Assembly: GCA_916700875.1 (NCBI GenBank)
Contig: CAKAKS010000032.1
Coordinates: 9,239,001-9,303,000 of the forward strand
Reading direction: 5' to 3'
Source: Sebastes aleutianus
Taxonomy: Eukaryota > Chordata > Actinopteri > Perciformes > Sebastidae
Length of the DNA stretch: 64,000 bases
Shown: positions 24,255-37,800 of the stretch, piece by piece
How positions within the stretch are numbered: the stretch's first letter is position 1
Layout of the letters: each line of letters begins with the position of its first letter
Translations under genes and position numbers: made by a program
The notes under the pieces: generated by a model
Told to the model about the DNA's origin: nothing
Databases searched by the model: none
Seen by the model: only the letters and a program-made list of their open reading frames with translations

Positions 24255-25015
24255 TAACAATGACGAAAAATCTGAAGGCTGGTTAGTTTGACGGACTGGA
24301 GGCCTTGGTGCGTGTCCGTGACCATATGAGTCGCAGAATTGTGCCGATTGCAGCTGCACCGCTGGTGCAGAAGGTAGCGATTGCTGTAGGATTTCCTCCC
24401 GGTGAAGCGAGAGCTTGCAGGATTGGGAAATTCCACGTTCAGAGAGTCTGGTAATTACAGTCTCCAGTGTGGCAGCAGAGCGCGGATTCAGCCTTTAGAA
24501 CACAATTAAAACGGCCAAGAGAAGTCGTCTGTCCGAGGCAAAGACTATGGAAAAAAATTATGCATCTGCTTCGTGTGTGTTGATATGAAAAGAGACCGCA
24601 CGGTTGGTGTCGTGTCTCCATTCATCTTTTCTCTCCATGCCCTCATAAATCCATAATCTATAAGCTTGTTCTGTATATTTATCAGACAGAGCTTCGCCGC
24701 TGTGTGTGCCGCTGTCTGTCAGTCTTCAGTCCAATACTCTAAATTTACTAAAAAAGATATGGCTGTCTATAAACACTGGATTTCTCGTAGCACACACTCG
24801 CAGAACGGACAGATAGTGGATCGTGAGGAGACATTCACAGAATTTGACAAAAAGTGTATTGGATTAGACTCACAGACTCTGCCTTTAAATATATATCTAT
24901 GTGTAATTATCATTAAAAAATTAAAATTAAGAAGACTGGTAATATATTATGACGGAATTTTTACAACCCTGTCCGTCAAACAAAATCTAACGCAACCACT
25001 GCATTACAGCCCTAG
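24255..25015. mobile_element. probable decayed inverted-repeat element, bltp1 intron 1
   Basis: ggttagtttgacggactgg near 24279 pairs with gtccgtcaaacaaaatctaac near 24971. This suggests subterminal inverted repeats around ~750 bp. Class unknown and boundaries approximate. Confidence 0.4.
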
Positions 25016-25701
25016 AAAATAGTAAGACTTAAATCTGTGGTCAGGTCAGATTGGGGCAGCCCAATTTATTTATTATTATTTATTTATTTTCTACTAAATC
25101 AACATTTATAGAATAGCAGAGTGGGAGCAGCAGATTTGAGAGACATATTGTTTCATTTAAATTATTTTTTGCTTGTTTTTATTTAATTTACGATTCAATA
25201 TAATATAATCCTAATCACCTTTGCGTTTGCATATATATTTTGAAGCAGCAAGTATAGCTCATTTGTTAAAATAAAATTTTATATGCATTTTGTTAGCTTA
25301 AGAAATTGCTTAAAATGTGCATCTCTACTTGGAACAATTATGACTTAATTATGTTTTATCCAATCCTCACATTTTACACCTTGATTCTTTTCAGTTAAGT
25401 GATAACTATGTGTAAATTGGTATAGTTTGCGTTATTTCCCCCATATCCTTTTCTTTGTACGCCTTACATCTACCTTCATTTTAATTTAAGAATTATGTTT
25501 TAGGTAACTGTCTCTTCCTGGGAAACCTACGTAGCACCCATTGGTGCATTTAAAATGTTTCAAATACATTTCCCCCGTAAAACTTTGTATTTTTATCTTT
25601 CTTTGCTGTGTTGCTGATGTCCTCTTTTGTTCCCGTGTCATGGAAGTGATCTGACTTTTGTCTGCTTTTAGTTTTAGGTATCAGACTGAGAGCCTGTAGC
25701 C

Positions 25702-25807
25702 ATGGATGGGCATGTTGCCAAAAACAATGAAAGCACTTTCCCCACCTTGGTGGACCTGGATCACTTTCTTAACAAGCACAACTCGAACTTCATCTGGCTC
25801 CTCGTTG
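25702..25807 (+). CDS. bltp1: bltp1 exon 2, coding part (residues 1-35)
   Basis: The exon starts at 25678 (acceptor ttttag; an alternative AG six bases upstream at 25671 would keep the upstream ORF frame). ATG at 25702. Donor G|gtaagt. It encodes the cytosolic N-terminus and the start of the membrane anchor (NFIWLLV). Confidence 0.95.
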
Positions 25808-28800
25808 GTAAGTGCTCTGTAGCTGCACTGTGGGGGAAAATGTACAGATCAATGGATATTTTGCAGACCTGTCAGCACTGGATCAAGTTGCATTTTAGCA
25901 GTTTCATAGAAGATGTGCTATCACTTCCTTCGGTCTAAAACTAATGTGTTTACTACTTTGATTTATTCATCATTTATTAAACATCGTTTTGGGAACATGA
26001 TATCCTACCAGGTACGAATATTGACTGTTTGGAGGAGTGATAAGTATTCCATTAAATTGTTTCAGTCCCTCCGTCTTTATATGAGTGTGATAAAATACCT
26101 TCTTTGGCATTCACACTCATTATCTAGTAGTGGCTCATTTAGCAAATAACAAGGACAAATTCGATAATGTGGTGGCGTGAGAAATGATTTCAATATCAGT
26201 TTATAATAAGTTCTTTTGACATATGTGCCGTGATGTTAGATAGACTGAAGATCGTTGCATTGAGCAGGCACGAAATAAAGTATGATAAAAGTCTGTAATA
26301 TTCCCTAATGTGTTTAAAAAAAATCTCATCGGATGAAATGTTTTTAATTAGTATTTGCTTTTAATGCTTTAATCCATCTGACTTTATTAACATTTAATTG
26401 TGATTTAATTCAATTGAAGTACGACAAATGATAGTTTCCAGTTATTGCTCAGTCCAGGTGCAGCTCTCCGTAGACTCAAATATATTGAATGAAGATTGAA
26501 CGAAGCTGACGTTTTCTTTGTGCGGCTGCAACGTCTTCGAGTCGGATAAAAAAAAAAAACTCTTTTGGGGGAAAAGAAAAAGAAATCCTTAAGTGCAGCA
26601 GTAAAACCCAGCTGTCAGCCCAGATATGAAAGTAGTTTCTACATTAATTCCACCTTTGCTGTATTCTTTTAAAGAATTATTAGCACTTTTTTTCCAGTGG
26701 AATTTATAATAGGTTTCCAAATCTATCACTGGTATGACTACTACTATTGTAATGCTGCTGCAGTCATTTCTCTGTACTGATGGGTCTCTGTCATGTCAGG
26801 AAAAGTATCATCTGGCACACTGTATTCAAAGGACCGATCATGGTTTGTTGACCTTTATAGCTCACATGTATAATTAAAGAGTTTGACTGAACAGAGGCAA
26901 AATCAGCATTCATATTTGAAAGTATAGACCTACTTTACTGTGTCACAAAAAAATAAATAAAGCAACATGTTGTTATGTTTTCTATTATTCCTTGTATTAA
27001 CAAACCTGACCATGTTACGTTTTTTGTCTTTCAGCTACCATTCTGTCCTGTGGATGGATCATCTATTTAACTTATTACAACTCCCGCAACATTGGCCTCA
27101 TCCTCACCCTCATCATCAACAGACTCTACAAGGATGGCTACATTCACATCGGTGCGTTCATCAGGAGCTCTGTCACACAGTGATGAATAGGGAGGAGGAA
27201 CGCTGCCAAAGCGTTCTGTTCAAGGCGTTAACTCAGTCTGCTGAATATTTCATGATGAGCCGCCTTCTCTCTCAGTGATTATCTCCATAGAGTCTGAACA
27301 GCGAACTGCAAACCAACACCAGATTGAATTTCTCTCCATAAATGACACAGAACGTAATTTATAAAAGCACCTCAAGGCCATAAATCCAAGTGCAACCATT
27401 ATTTTTTAAGCAAGTGATTAGTTTCCTCCAAAAAACATAAATTTTCTTGACTAAAGAGTAGACCTTGGCAGGTGCATCTGCTCTGTAATACAACCCTAAA
27501 TGCTTTACACTTCAAAAATTAAGCAGAAAAAGAAGCCTGAGTGTGTCAATATGATGCTCACTCTGTAATGAGACAATGTTTAACATTTTTACGAGTGAAT
27601 TAACAAATTCACTGCAGAGTGTGTTGACAGAAACCTGCAGCTACCTGGCTATGAGTAAATAGGACGGGCAGGAACGATTTGGCAAAGCAGTGTTAAAAAT
27701 TTAATGAGGAAGGCATGGCTTAGTTAACATCTCTTTGCCAACATGTGTTGCTACAAAGTGAGCAGTCACCTGTGTGCCAGCTAATCTATTTTTTAAATTA
27801 ACTTAATTTAAAAAAAAAATAATTTAATTGATTAAAACTTAAAGGGAGAGTTCATATTTTTTTTTTAAGTGGGGTTGTATGAGGTATTTATCCATAGTCA
27901 TAGTATTATCTAAAGTAGATGATGGAGTACCGGCACGGGAGCAAAGCATTGCGCTGCTGTGGACGGGACCGGCAGCAAATCATATTTTAGCCACCTATCA
28001 GTTTAACGCTATATTTAGAATATTTTCACCGCTTTACCTTGCCCTTTGGGACGGGTAACTGAGCTGTTGTATCCGTCTATGCTCTCTATCTGTCTATGGG
28101 TCCTTGAGGGGGTTCCAGGGTTTCCCCTGCACAAAAGGGGAATCATTTATTTTCACTATAATTCCATCCATAAGTAAGACAGAAACAGAATGTGGGTTTC
28201 ATATACTTTCTGTAATAAAACATCCAAAAGCAAAAATCCTATCAGATGGGGGGACCCTGAGACGAAATAATATCAAATGGGGATCCGTGGTCTAATTTGT
28301 GTCAGTTTAAGGGTCCTTGACATGAAAAAGTTTGGGAACCACTGCTTTAAAACATCAAAGTCAAACAATAATAACACAAACAAACTAACCGATCGATCGA
28401 GGCAGCAGTAAAACAGTAGTTCTGCGAGGTAAAATGACTGTTTGGTGACTTTGAAGAGAGCATAGATAACGGCTTCAGTTCCCCGACGGGAAGGGCTGTC
28501 TAACGGCAAGGTAAAGCAGTGAAAATATTCAAGACATAGCGTACACTTAAACTGATGCTCGATTTTTTTTAGGTGGTTAAAATATGTTTTACTGTTGCCC
28601 CCATCCACAGCAGTGCATTGCTTTGCTCCCATGTCGGTACTCCTGTCTGTTTCTCCAAACTGGGGGCATGCTGACCATCATCTACTGTAGGTAATACACT
28701 GACTATGTATAAGTACCTCATACAACCCCACTTCAAAAAATCTGAACTATCCCTTTAAAGTTCTAAAAAGGTGGATTCTCTGTCTAGGTGGCATTTACAA

Positions 28801-31800
28801 AAAAAAGCCTGTAAGGGCGCAAATGTATGGATATAAACTAGGGCTGTCAAAGTTAACGCAAATTGGTTTTAACGCCAGTAATTTCTTGAATGCATTAATC
28901 CAATCATCTTCCATGACCATGTCATACTAGGTTGTCGTGAAGGAGGCTAAATAACGCTCCAAACTTACGCTAAATTTTGGTGAGGAAAAACTGTCATGGC
29001 CATTTTCAAAGGGGTCCCTTGACCTCTGACCTCAAGATATGTGAATGAAAATGGTTTCTGTGGGTACCCACGAGTCTCCCCTTTACAGACATGCCCACTT
29101 TATGATAATCACATGCAGTTTGGGGCAAGTCATAGTCAAGTCAGCACACTGACACACTGACAGCTGTTGTTGCCTGTTGGGCTGCAGTTTGCCATGTTAT
29201 GATTTTAGTATATTTTTTATGCTAAATGCAGTACCTGTGAGGGTTTCTGGACAATATTTTTTATTGTTTTGTGTTGTTAATTGATTTCAAGTAATAAATA
29301 TATACATACATTTGCTTAAAGCAAGCATATTTGCCCACCCCCACGTTGATAAGAGTATTAAATACTTGACAAATCTCCCTTTAAGGTACATTTTGAACAG
29401 ATACAAAATGTGTGATTCATTTGCGATTAGTCATGGACAATCATGCGATTAATCGCGATTAAATATTTGAATCGATTGACAGCTCCAATCTAAACAAGGA
29501 AGAGCAAAACCTTCATAACAAATGGCACAGTTTCGATTTTACCTTACAGACAGAGTTCGTAATGTGTTAAGCAGGTTTGAACGTGCCTGAAGGCGTGTCT
29601 TGTTATTGCCAGGCCTGAGTTGAGTAAAAATCCCTGCTTAGATAAACACTGACAAAAACAAGCTCCCCAGTGAGAGAACCTGACTTACACATCCTGTCCA
29701 CAGCCGTTCAGAGGAAAAGCCAGAAATACAACAAACTTATACAGTAGTTGAAGCACTCCGGTGTTGTCTCTCTCTCTCTCTTGGCATGCAGTAATTGAAA
29801 CAGAGAAAGACGTGTTATGAGCCAAAAAATGATAGAAAATCATGTTCAGTTTTCTTGCTCAGTGACAGACTCTGATCTCCTTGTTGTACAATTAGATCCT
29901 CATTAAGGTTATTCTTTTTCTCAATGAGGTGAGAGACAAGCTGATTAAATATCCCAGCAACTCCCAGACTGTTTTTTATCACACAGTCATCTAATTACAT
30001 CTTTTGTTTACTTTTAATTATTTTGATAATACTTTTATTATATTTTAATTAGCTGCCTTGTTGGCTTGAATTCCCACCACTGTGATCAAATCCAAACAGC
30101 TTTACACTTGCTTTTGTAATCATATAACTTAATATAATACTGCAGCACTGTTATTGTTTATGGCATTATTCTACTTGCACTCTTTTTATGTCTGTAACAC
30201 AAACTGTGTCTGAACCCTCCGCAGGCTCCTTCTCCTTCTCTGTGCTGTCAGGAAAAGTCATGTTCAGAGATGTCTACTTCATCAACCAAGACATGTCTAT
30301 CAGGTAACCTGGCCTCTGCTGCATTGTTTGCTCCTCCTCTGTTCCTCTACAATCTTAAAGCCTTGCCTACTCATTGATATCTTCTGCCGTTGTTACAGGA
30401 TACAGGATGGCTTCCTCATATTTCGCTGGTGGAAAATGTATAACCCAAAACAGAAACAGCATGGTGAGTAGAGTGATATTGTTGATAGAGGAGCATTAGT
30501 TTAAGAGTTTGTCATTAGCCTGGGGCCAGTTGCACAAAACACCTTAAGTTGAGATTTTTTCCAAAGTAAGGAAAAAAACTTAAGGTCCCTGCGACTTTAT
30601 CTGAACCACAACACGGCCGAGATTATGGCGATAAATGAAGAAAATGAACGTAGAGTATTCTGCAACCGGGACAACCCAATGGATACGCTTAACGATGAGC
30701 AATTGATTTTACACTATATTTCACCGGAGGCTGCATTACGCGCGGGTTTGCAGCCGGGTACTGCTGGAGAGGCCTCAAAACGTCACTGTTTAGGGGGAGA
30801 GGGCCTGCAAACGTGACTTTGAGGTACGTCTACGCTCGCATACACAGAGGGATGAGGAGAGGAGACGCCCCTTTGTGATTAATGATTGCTCAACGTTTTT
30901 TCTGCTACGTGATCTTCCCGGTCAGTATTAGTCGAGGTATTTCATGACCGCAGCCAAAGGTCAACGGTGTGCTGCGTACATTCACCGGTTTTCAAACCCC
31001 CTTACCCGACTGCTTAACAATGTGGTGAAGTTCCCATCAAAACAAGAGGAGGATGAGATATCAGTGCACTGCTTTAATATTGCCGGCTTCCCAAAAAGTG
31101 TGTGGAGTGATTGACAGGACCAACATCAGATCAATTTGTTAAGAGAAAAAAAAAATCAATATTCAATCAATGTCCAGTTAGACGGCAATCATGAAAACAA
31201 AATAACCAACGTTGTAGCAAAATGGCTTGGCAATACCAACAAACAGTTTCCATGGAAATTGTAGAATTTTACAGCTGTAAAATCTCTTTCAATGCAGTAA
31301 ATGCAAGTTTGTCCTTAACTGAGGAAACTTTCAAGGGACTCTGTGCAACACCCTTAAAGGTGCTATTGATAACATTCAGCCACTAGGATGCCTTCTGTAA
31401 CACCCTGGCAAGGGACAACAGATGAAAAATTGCATTTTGGCTAATTCTGGAATTTTTTATTCCATGTGTATTTATTAATTTGGACCACCCCTTGACAAAT
31501 AAACTAAACTAAACTAGATGTTGCATTCTCCCTGTTCCATTTCATTTACATCACAAGAAGTCATTGCCTGGCACTTCCTGTCAATCTCAGCTATTTATCC
31601 GTTTTTTTCCCCACACTAACTGACGACCCAGAGATACCAGGTGATACCAATGTCATTTTACTATTGGCTCACAAGCCCTGTTAGAAGTGGGAACCAAACA
31701 TCAGATATCTTCCACAGAGATAAACAAAACAATCATTTTGGACCCGCAACAATTTTTTAAATGATAAATTCACAATCATATTTTTTTCTTTTTCAGGAAA

Positions 31801-34800
31801 AGCCATACTTTTATTTGTCACCTTTCTAAAGGCTTTGTAGATGTATTTTTTTTTTTTTTTAAATATTCATCTACATAAAAATGTTATCAATAAGACCTTT
31901 AAGTAAGTCCCTTAGCTAAGGAGAAAGTAAGCCTTAAAAGTCATACTTAAGGTGAAAACTTAAGGTGCTCTGTGCAACCGGCACTTGAATTAATGCAGCG
32001 TAAATGAGCTTTCCTTAGATAGAAAGTTATTTCCTTTATCTGTGCAGTCATCATTTGTTAATCAAATTTATCAGGCCATATACAGTATACTATATAATAA
32101 TAATAATAATAATAGTATAATAATTTAAGAATATTGTAAAGCTAAATAGCTGAATATTGTAAAGCTAAATGTTTGACCTCCCACCTTAAATGAACCAGTT
32201 ATGGAAGGAAAACATCAACAGGAGTTTGCTCTTGTCTCCTGTCGCCAGACCCCAAGGCAGAGACCAGGCTTTACGTGACCGTCAACGGCTTCGAGTTTCA
32301 CGTCTACAACCGCACCGACCTCTACGCCCGACTGCAGGAGACCTTCGGTCTGGACCCCACCCTCCTGACACCCAAAAAAGATGATGAGAGGGGTCGGGAG
32401 GAGAGAGACAAGACGCTAGAAAGGTACCACCAAACGGCTTTTCCTTGTATTCAACGTTAGGGTTGCTTAAGGGAAAATTAAACTTCAACATTGATTAAAG
32501 GTTTAAGTAGAAGTTCCTGATTCCTGAGTGCTTGCGGGATCTTGCTTCTGTAGTTGTCTTAAGTTAGGTTTAATGTAAAAATGTCACCTAGTCTTTGGTT
32601 AATAATCCACAAATTTGAGTGGTAAACAAAACCGCAAAAAAGCAAAAATCAGCAATATCCCATCAGAGATGATTGATGAATGGAGATTTGATAACAAGCA
32701 GTCTGAAATTAGCTGCACAAATAGACTTCCTTTTCTGTCTGTTATCCCCAAATGCATTGGGAATAGAGCTGTTGTCATTTCCCACTGACGGCCAAATGAA
32801 CTGTGCTGACTGGAAATGGAGCACTATTAAATTGTTAAGTGTCTTCTGGTCCCTGTGTAGTGTGAACATCAAAGCAGAGAGTCCAGACCACACGTCATCT
32901 TGGCGCTCCCTCATTCCTGTCATCAAAGTGAACATCAGCACCGTAAGTACTTCACAAATCCAACAAAAAATTGCATGGAGTTTGGTCTGAGAAAGGAAGC
33001 ATGATTCCAATTTAAAGACATTTTGAAGAGAAAATAAGGTCTTTTAAAGTGTTAGGCCTCGTTCCTTTATTGCGTGCATGTTCGCTCTCCTGTAGGGTCG
33101 TTTGGCATTTGGGAACCACTACCTCCCTCAAACGCTGTGTGTGAACTTTGAGGATGCCTTCCTGACGTACGCCACCAAGCCTCCATCCAGCCACCTGGAT
33201 CAATACATGCACATCGTCAAAGGCTCGCTGGAGAACGTGCGCGTCATGCTGGTCCCCAGTCCACGCTACCTCGGCATGCAGAATGATGAGTAAGTCCAAG
33301 TCACTTAACTAATGAAGAAGAAACATTGCCGGGGCAACATTTGACTCATTTTTAATTTAATTTGAGCGTTTAATTGAGTTGCAAAATCGCCCATTTTCAA
33401 AAAAGGTTGGCAGTTAAAGAGGCGTTGCTGTTTAAACTCAAGGGTGAAAATCATATAAAACTAATACCAGAGAGATTTAATAATGTAGCAGACTCTGTAA
33501 ATTTGGTATTTATTTATTCAAAACAATTTCTGAAACTTGTAAACATCATTTTTCAACTTGTGTGTCGTTGTCAGCGCTAAAACTGTTTAGAGATAATGCT
33601 CTTGGCTGAAGAATAATAACTTCAAAATATTCTTTGAAGCATACAATAATGACTGTAGAGAAAAAAATCATTATATTGTTTGAAATGGATAATTCTGTGC
33701 ACTGCTCTCTCTGTGTTTCTTCCTTTTTATCATGTAATATGTAATGTATGGTGTGAATCTTAAAGAGGACCTATTATGCTTATTTTCAGGTGAATACTTG
33801 TATTTTGGGTTTATACTAGGACATGTTTACATGCTTTAATGTTGTTAAAAAAGTCTTTATTTTTGTCATACCGGCTGTGCTGCAGCAGCTCTTCTCACAG
33901 TTTGTCTGAAATGCTCTGTTTGAGCCCCCCCCCCCTAAAAGCCCAGTCTGCTCTGATTGGTCAGCTGGCCCACAACACAATTAACAATCAAACTTTTTGG
34001 ACTTTGCTCTAACTAGCTTTGTTTGAGGGTGTGCCATATTAGCCGCTAGGCAGGTATTGTGCAAATGTTTTACTTGGTGACATCACCACATTACGGAAGA
34101 AAAGGCAGGACTTCAAGCAAGCCGTTTCAGGCAGTTCAGGAGCAGTGTTTCTGTGGGGGAGAGTAACTCCCTTTGGCGTGGGCTTTGTAACTTTGCAGAC
34201 CATTTACATGCACTAAAAACTATATCACAATCTAAAGGAAAAAGCAGAAAATCATAATAGGTCCCCTTTAAACACAGGCAGAGGACTAACTCTATATTTC
34301 TCTACTTGTTTGTACCAAATAAAAATTTACTTTTGTACCACACTCGTAAGGAGTGGATTCAAAATAAATAGTTTTATTTGAATCAATTAGTTTTTTTTTA
34401 GGGCTGTCAATCGATTAAAATACTTAATTGTCCATTGTTAATCGTGATTAATTGCAAATTAATCACACACCCATTTTCATTCATGTATCTTGAGGTCAGA
34501 GGTCAAGGGACCCCTCTGAAAATGGCCATGCCAGTTTTTCCTCGTCAAACTTTTGCGCAAATTTGGAGTGTTATTTAGCCTCCTTTGCAAACAGCTAGTA
34601 TGACATGTTCGCTGCCAATGGATTCCTTAGGTTTTCCAATTTCATATGATACCAATATCTTCACTCTAGCTTTAAAACCGAGCCAGCTACAACCTAAAAA
34701 TTATAAGTTGCGTTAATGCGTTAAAAAAATTAGTGGCGTTAAAATGAATTTGCGTTAACGCGTTATTTATTGCGTTACCTTTGACAGCCCTAGTTTTTCA

Positions 34801-37800
34801 GCTTAAAACAAAACACAAGTATGTTTACTGCAATTAATGGATGACTCTGCTTTTAGTTTGCCAAGTGCTAGTACAAGAACTGCAGCCCTCTTAACAATAT
34901 AAGCTATTGGATATAGAATAAAGATAAGGATGTATGTAAATGTGTAAATGCAATTGTATTGTCACACATTGTACAAAGTACAGCATAGCACACAGTGAAA
35001 TTTAGCTACTGCATTTAACCCATCCTAGTATATTAGGAGCAGTGGGCAGCTACTATAAAGCGTTCAGGGAGCAGTTTAAGGGCGTCTGGCACCTCGGCAG
35101 TGCCCAGGAGGCGAATTAGGACCTCTCCTGCTACCAGTCCACATTCCATACTTGTTCTGTGCAGGGACTTGAACTGGCGAACTTTCAGTTCTCTAGCCAA
35201 GTCCCCACAGACTGAGCTACTGCCGCCCCAGTATAGGTCTGAATTGTGTAATTGACAATTTTAATACCAAAGATGTTGGCAGAGTGTTTTGAATTAGGCA
35301 TCCCCTTTCTCCTCTGTAATGCTTTTACCTGCCAGCTTTAACTGTATTACATTAAAAGCAGGGGCTGCCATAAACCACTATCTGCACTTCAGCTGAGTGA
35401 AACGACACGGAGAGTAAAGTTCCGTTTACCCTCTGTGATTAAGGAGTCACTCTCGGTATGAACTTGGCAGCTGTAGCTTCTGGAAACTCCATCAGTGATT
35501 TCAACCTCCAACAGTCCTTGACGTGTCTTAAAGCTATATTGGAATGTCCAGTGGGTTGAAGCAAAAAATATGTACAAGGAAGGCCACTGCATTTATAAAA
35601 CTGAAAGAGTATCGTCACGCCAAAATCAAGCTTCAATGCGGACTGAATATTTAATTCATGCTTTGGTATCTTTTTTTTTTAAGGTACCCACTAACCTGCT
35701 GTGAACCTACCTGTAAATATTTAGAATAGAGTTCATAACTGTACTTTGCCTTTAAACTGTTTGTTTCTCATCTAGACCTCCCAGACTGATGGGTGAAGGC
35801 TTTGTGGTCATGCAGTCCAACGATGTTGACATCTACTATTACCAGGATGAACCCGGTATGCTCATGCACGCACGCACATGCACACACACACAAAATCTAA
35901 AAATGGTAACGAACAAACACTTGCATTGCTGCGACAAAACCAAAAAATACTACTGGGAAATTGTCTTTTCTGTGAAATAACTTTCAGAATTGTTTATAAT
36001 TGGGACATACTGTATTTTGCTATCGAATAGGGCTGCACAATATTTACACTGCTCAAAAAATTAAGGGAACACTTAATCATCACAGTATAACACCAAGTCA
36101 GTTGAACTTCAGGGATATCAATCTGTCTATTTAGGAATCAAAAGTGGGTCACTTTCAGCTGCTTTGGTGCAAATGAAAGTGACACCAGGTGCAATGGAGA
36201 GGCAACAGCAAGACAAACCAGCAAAAAGGGAATGGTTTTGCATGTGGTGGCCACAGACAATTGTTCTCTCCTTATCCTTCCTGACTGATTCTTCTCTAGT
36301 TTGTGTTCTGCTAGTGTTCTTGTCACTACTTGTAGCATGAGGCGGTACCTGTGGCCCAATCAGGTTGCACAGGTAGTCCAGTTCCTCCAGGATGGCACAT
36401 CCATCCATACGTGCGGTCGCAAGAAGGTTTGCTGTGTCTCCCAGAACAGTCTCAAGAGCACGGAGGAGATACCAGGAGACCAGCCGTTACTCGAGGAGGG
36501 CTGGACAGGGCTGTAGAAGGGCATCAACCCAGCAGCTGCACCGATACTTGCTCCTATGTGCGAGGAGGAACAGGAGGCGCACTGCCAGAGCCCTACAAAA
36601 TGACCTCCAGGAGGCTACTGGTGTGCCTGTTTCTGACCAAACTGTCAGAAACAGACTCCATGAGGGCCCGACGTTCTCTAGTGCGACCTGTGCTCACAGC
36701 CCTGCACCGTGCAGCACAATTGGCATTCGCCATAGAACACCAGAATTGGCAGGTCCACCATTGGCGCCCCGTTCTCTTCACAGATGGCGTGAAAGAGTCT
36801 GGAGACGCCGTGGTGAACGATACGCAGCCTGTAACATCATCTGGCATGACCGGTGCAGTGGGCCCTGGGTTCCTCCTGTTGCAGGACAATGCCCGGCCTC
36901 ATGTGGCCAGAGTGTGCAGGCAGTTCCTGGATGACGAAGGCATTGATGCCATTGACTGGCACTCATGTTCCCCTGACCTAAATCCAATTGAGCACCTATG
37001 TATATGTATCGGTGCATCCGACGTCGCCAAGTACCGCCACAGACTGTCCAGGAGCTCATTGATGCCCTGATCCAGGTCTGGGAGGAGATCCCCCAGGACA
37101 ACCATCCGCCGACTCATCAGGAGCATGCCTAGACGCACACTACTGAGTCACATTATGAGTTGCCGTGATGGAATTCACACAAGTTGGATCAGCCTGTGGT
37201 TTTAAGTGTTTTACTTAGATTTTCTGTGTGATTTTGAATCCAGCCCTCAATGGGTTGATGATTTTGGTTTCCATTGACCGTTGTTACGTCATTTTGTTCT
37301 CAACAAATTATACAATCAGTAAAGATTTTCAACTTGAATAGTTCGTTCATCAAGATCTGATGTGTGATTTAAGTGTTCCCTTCATTTTTGTGAGCAGTGA
37401 AGTTTTTTGCAATAGTCATAGGACATGCGATGTCAAGTAAGGCAAATGAACTCAAACACATCATGCAGTGTTTCCCATCTATTACCTGGACGTAGGCCCG
37501 CCACAGTTTCATAATGAACCGAAAATATTTTTACAGTCCTTAACGTGTGGAGTCTGCCCGGCGGGTCAGGGATGGCTGCTCGATGTGGGAGGATCCCCTA
37601 TTGGGATCTCTCCCCGGCGCTGGCTGACCCTCGCCGTTGGCCAGATGATTATGAGAAGCTGTAGTAAAGACATTTCAAGATAATTTGGCTAAAGTGCGTT
37701 TTTGTTTAGTATTTGTTGTAAGGCTTGAAATCATGTTTGTGTGTGTGCAGGTCTGGTGCCTGTGGAGCAGGAGGGTGGGGAGGAGGCCGAGACGTACAGT

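Noticed and set aside
36351..37070. Plus-strand open frame of 239 codons
   Set aside because: Only its C-terminal part is transposase-like; the N-terminal part is out of frame with the Tc1 helix-turn-helix. It is a decayed transposon, not a gene.
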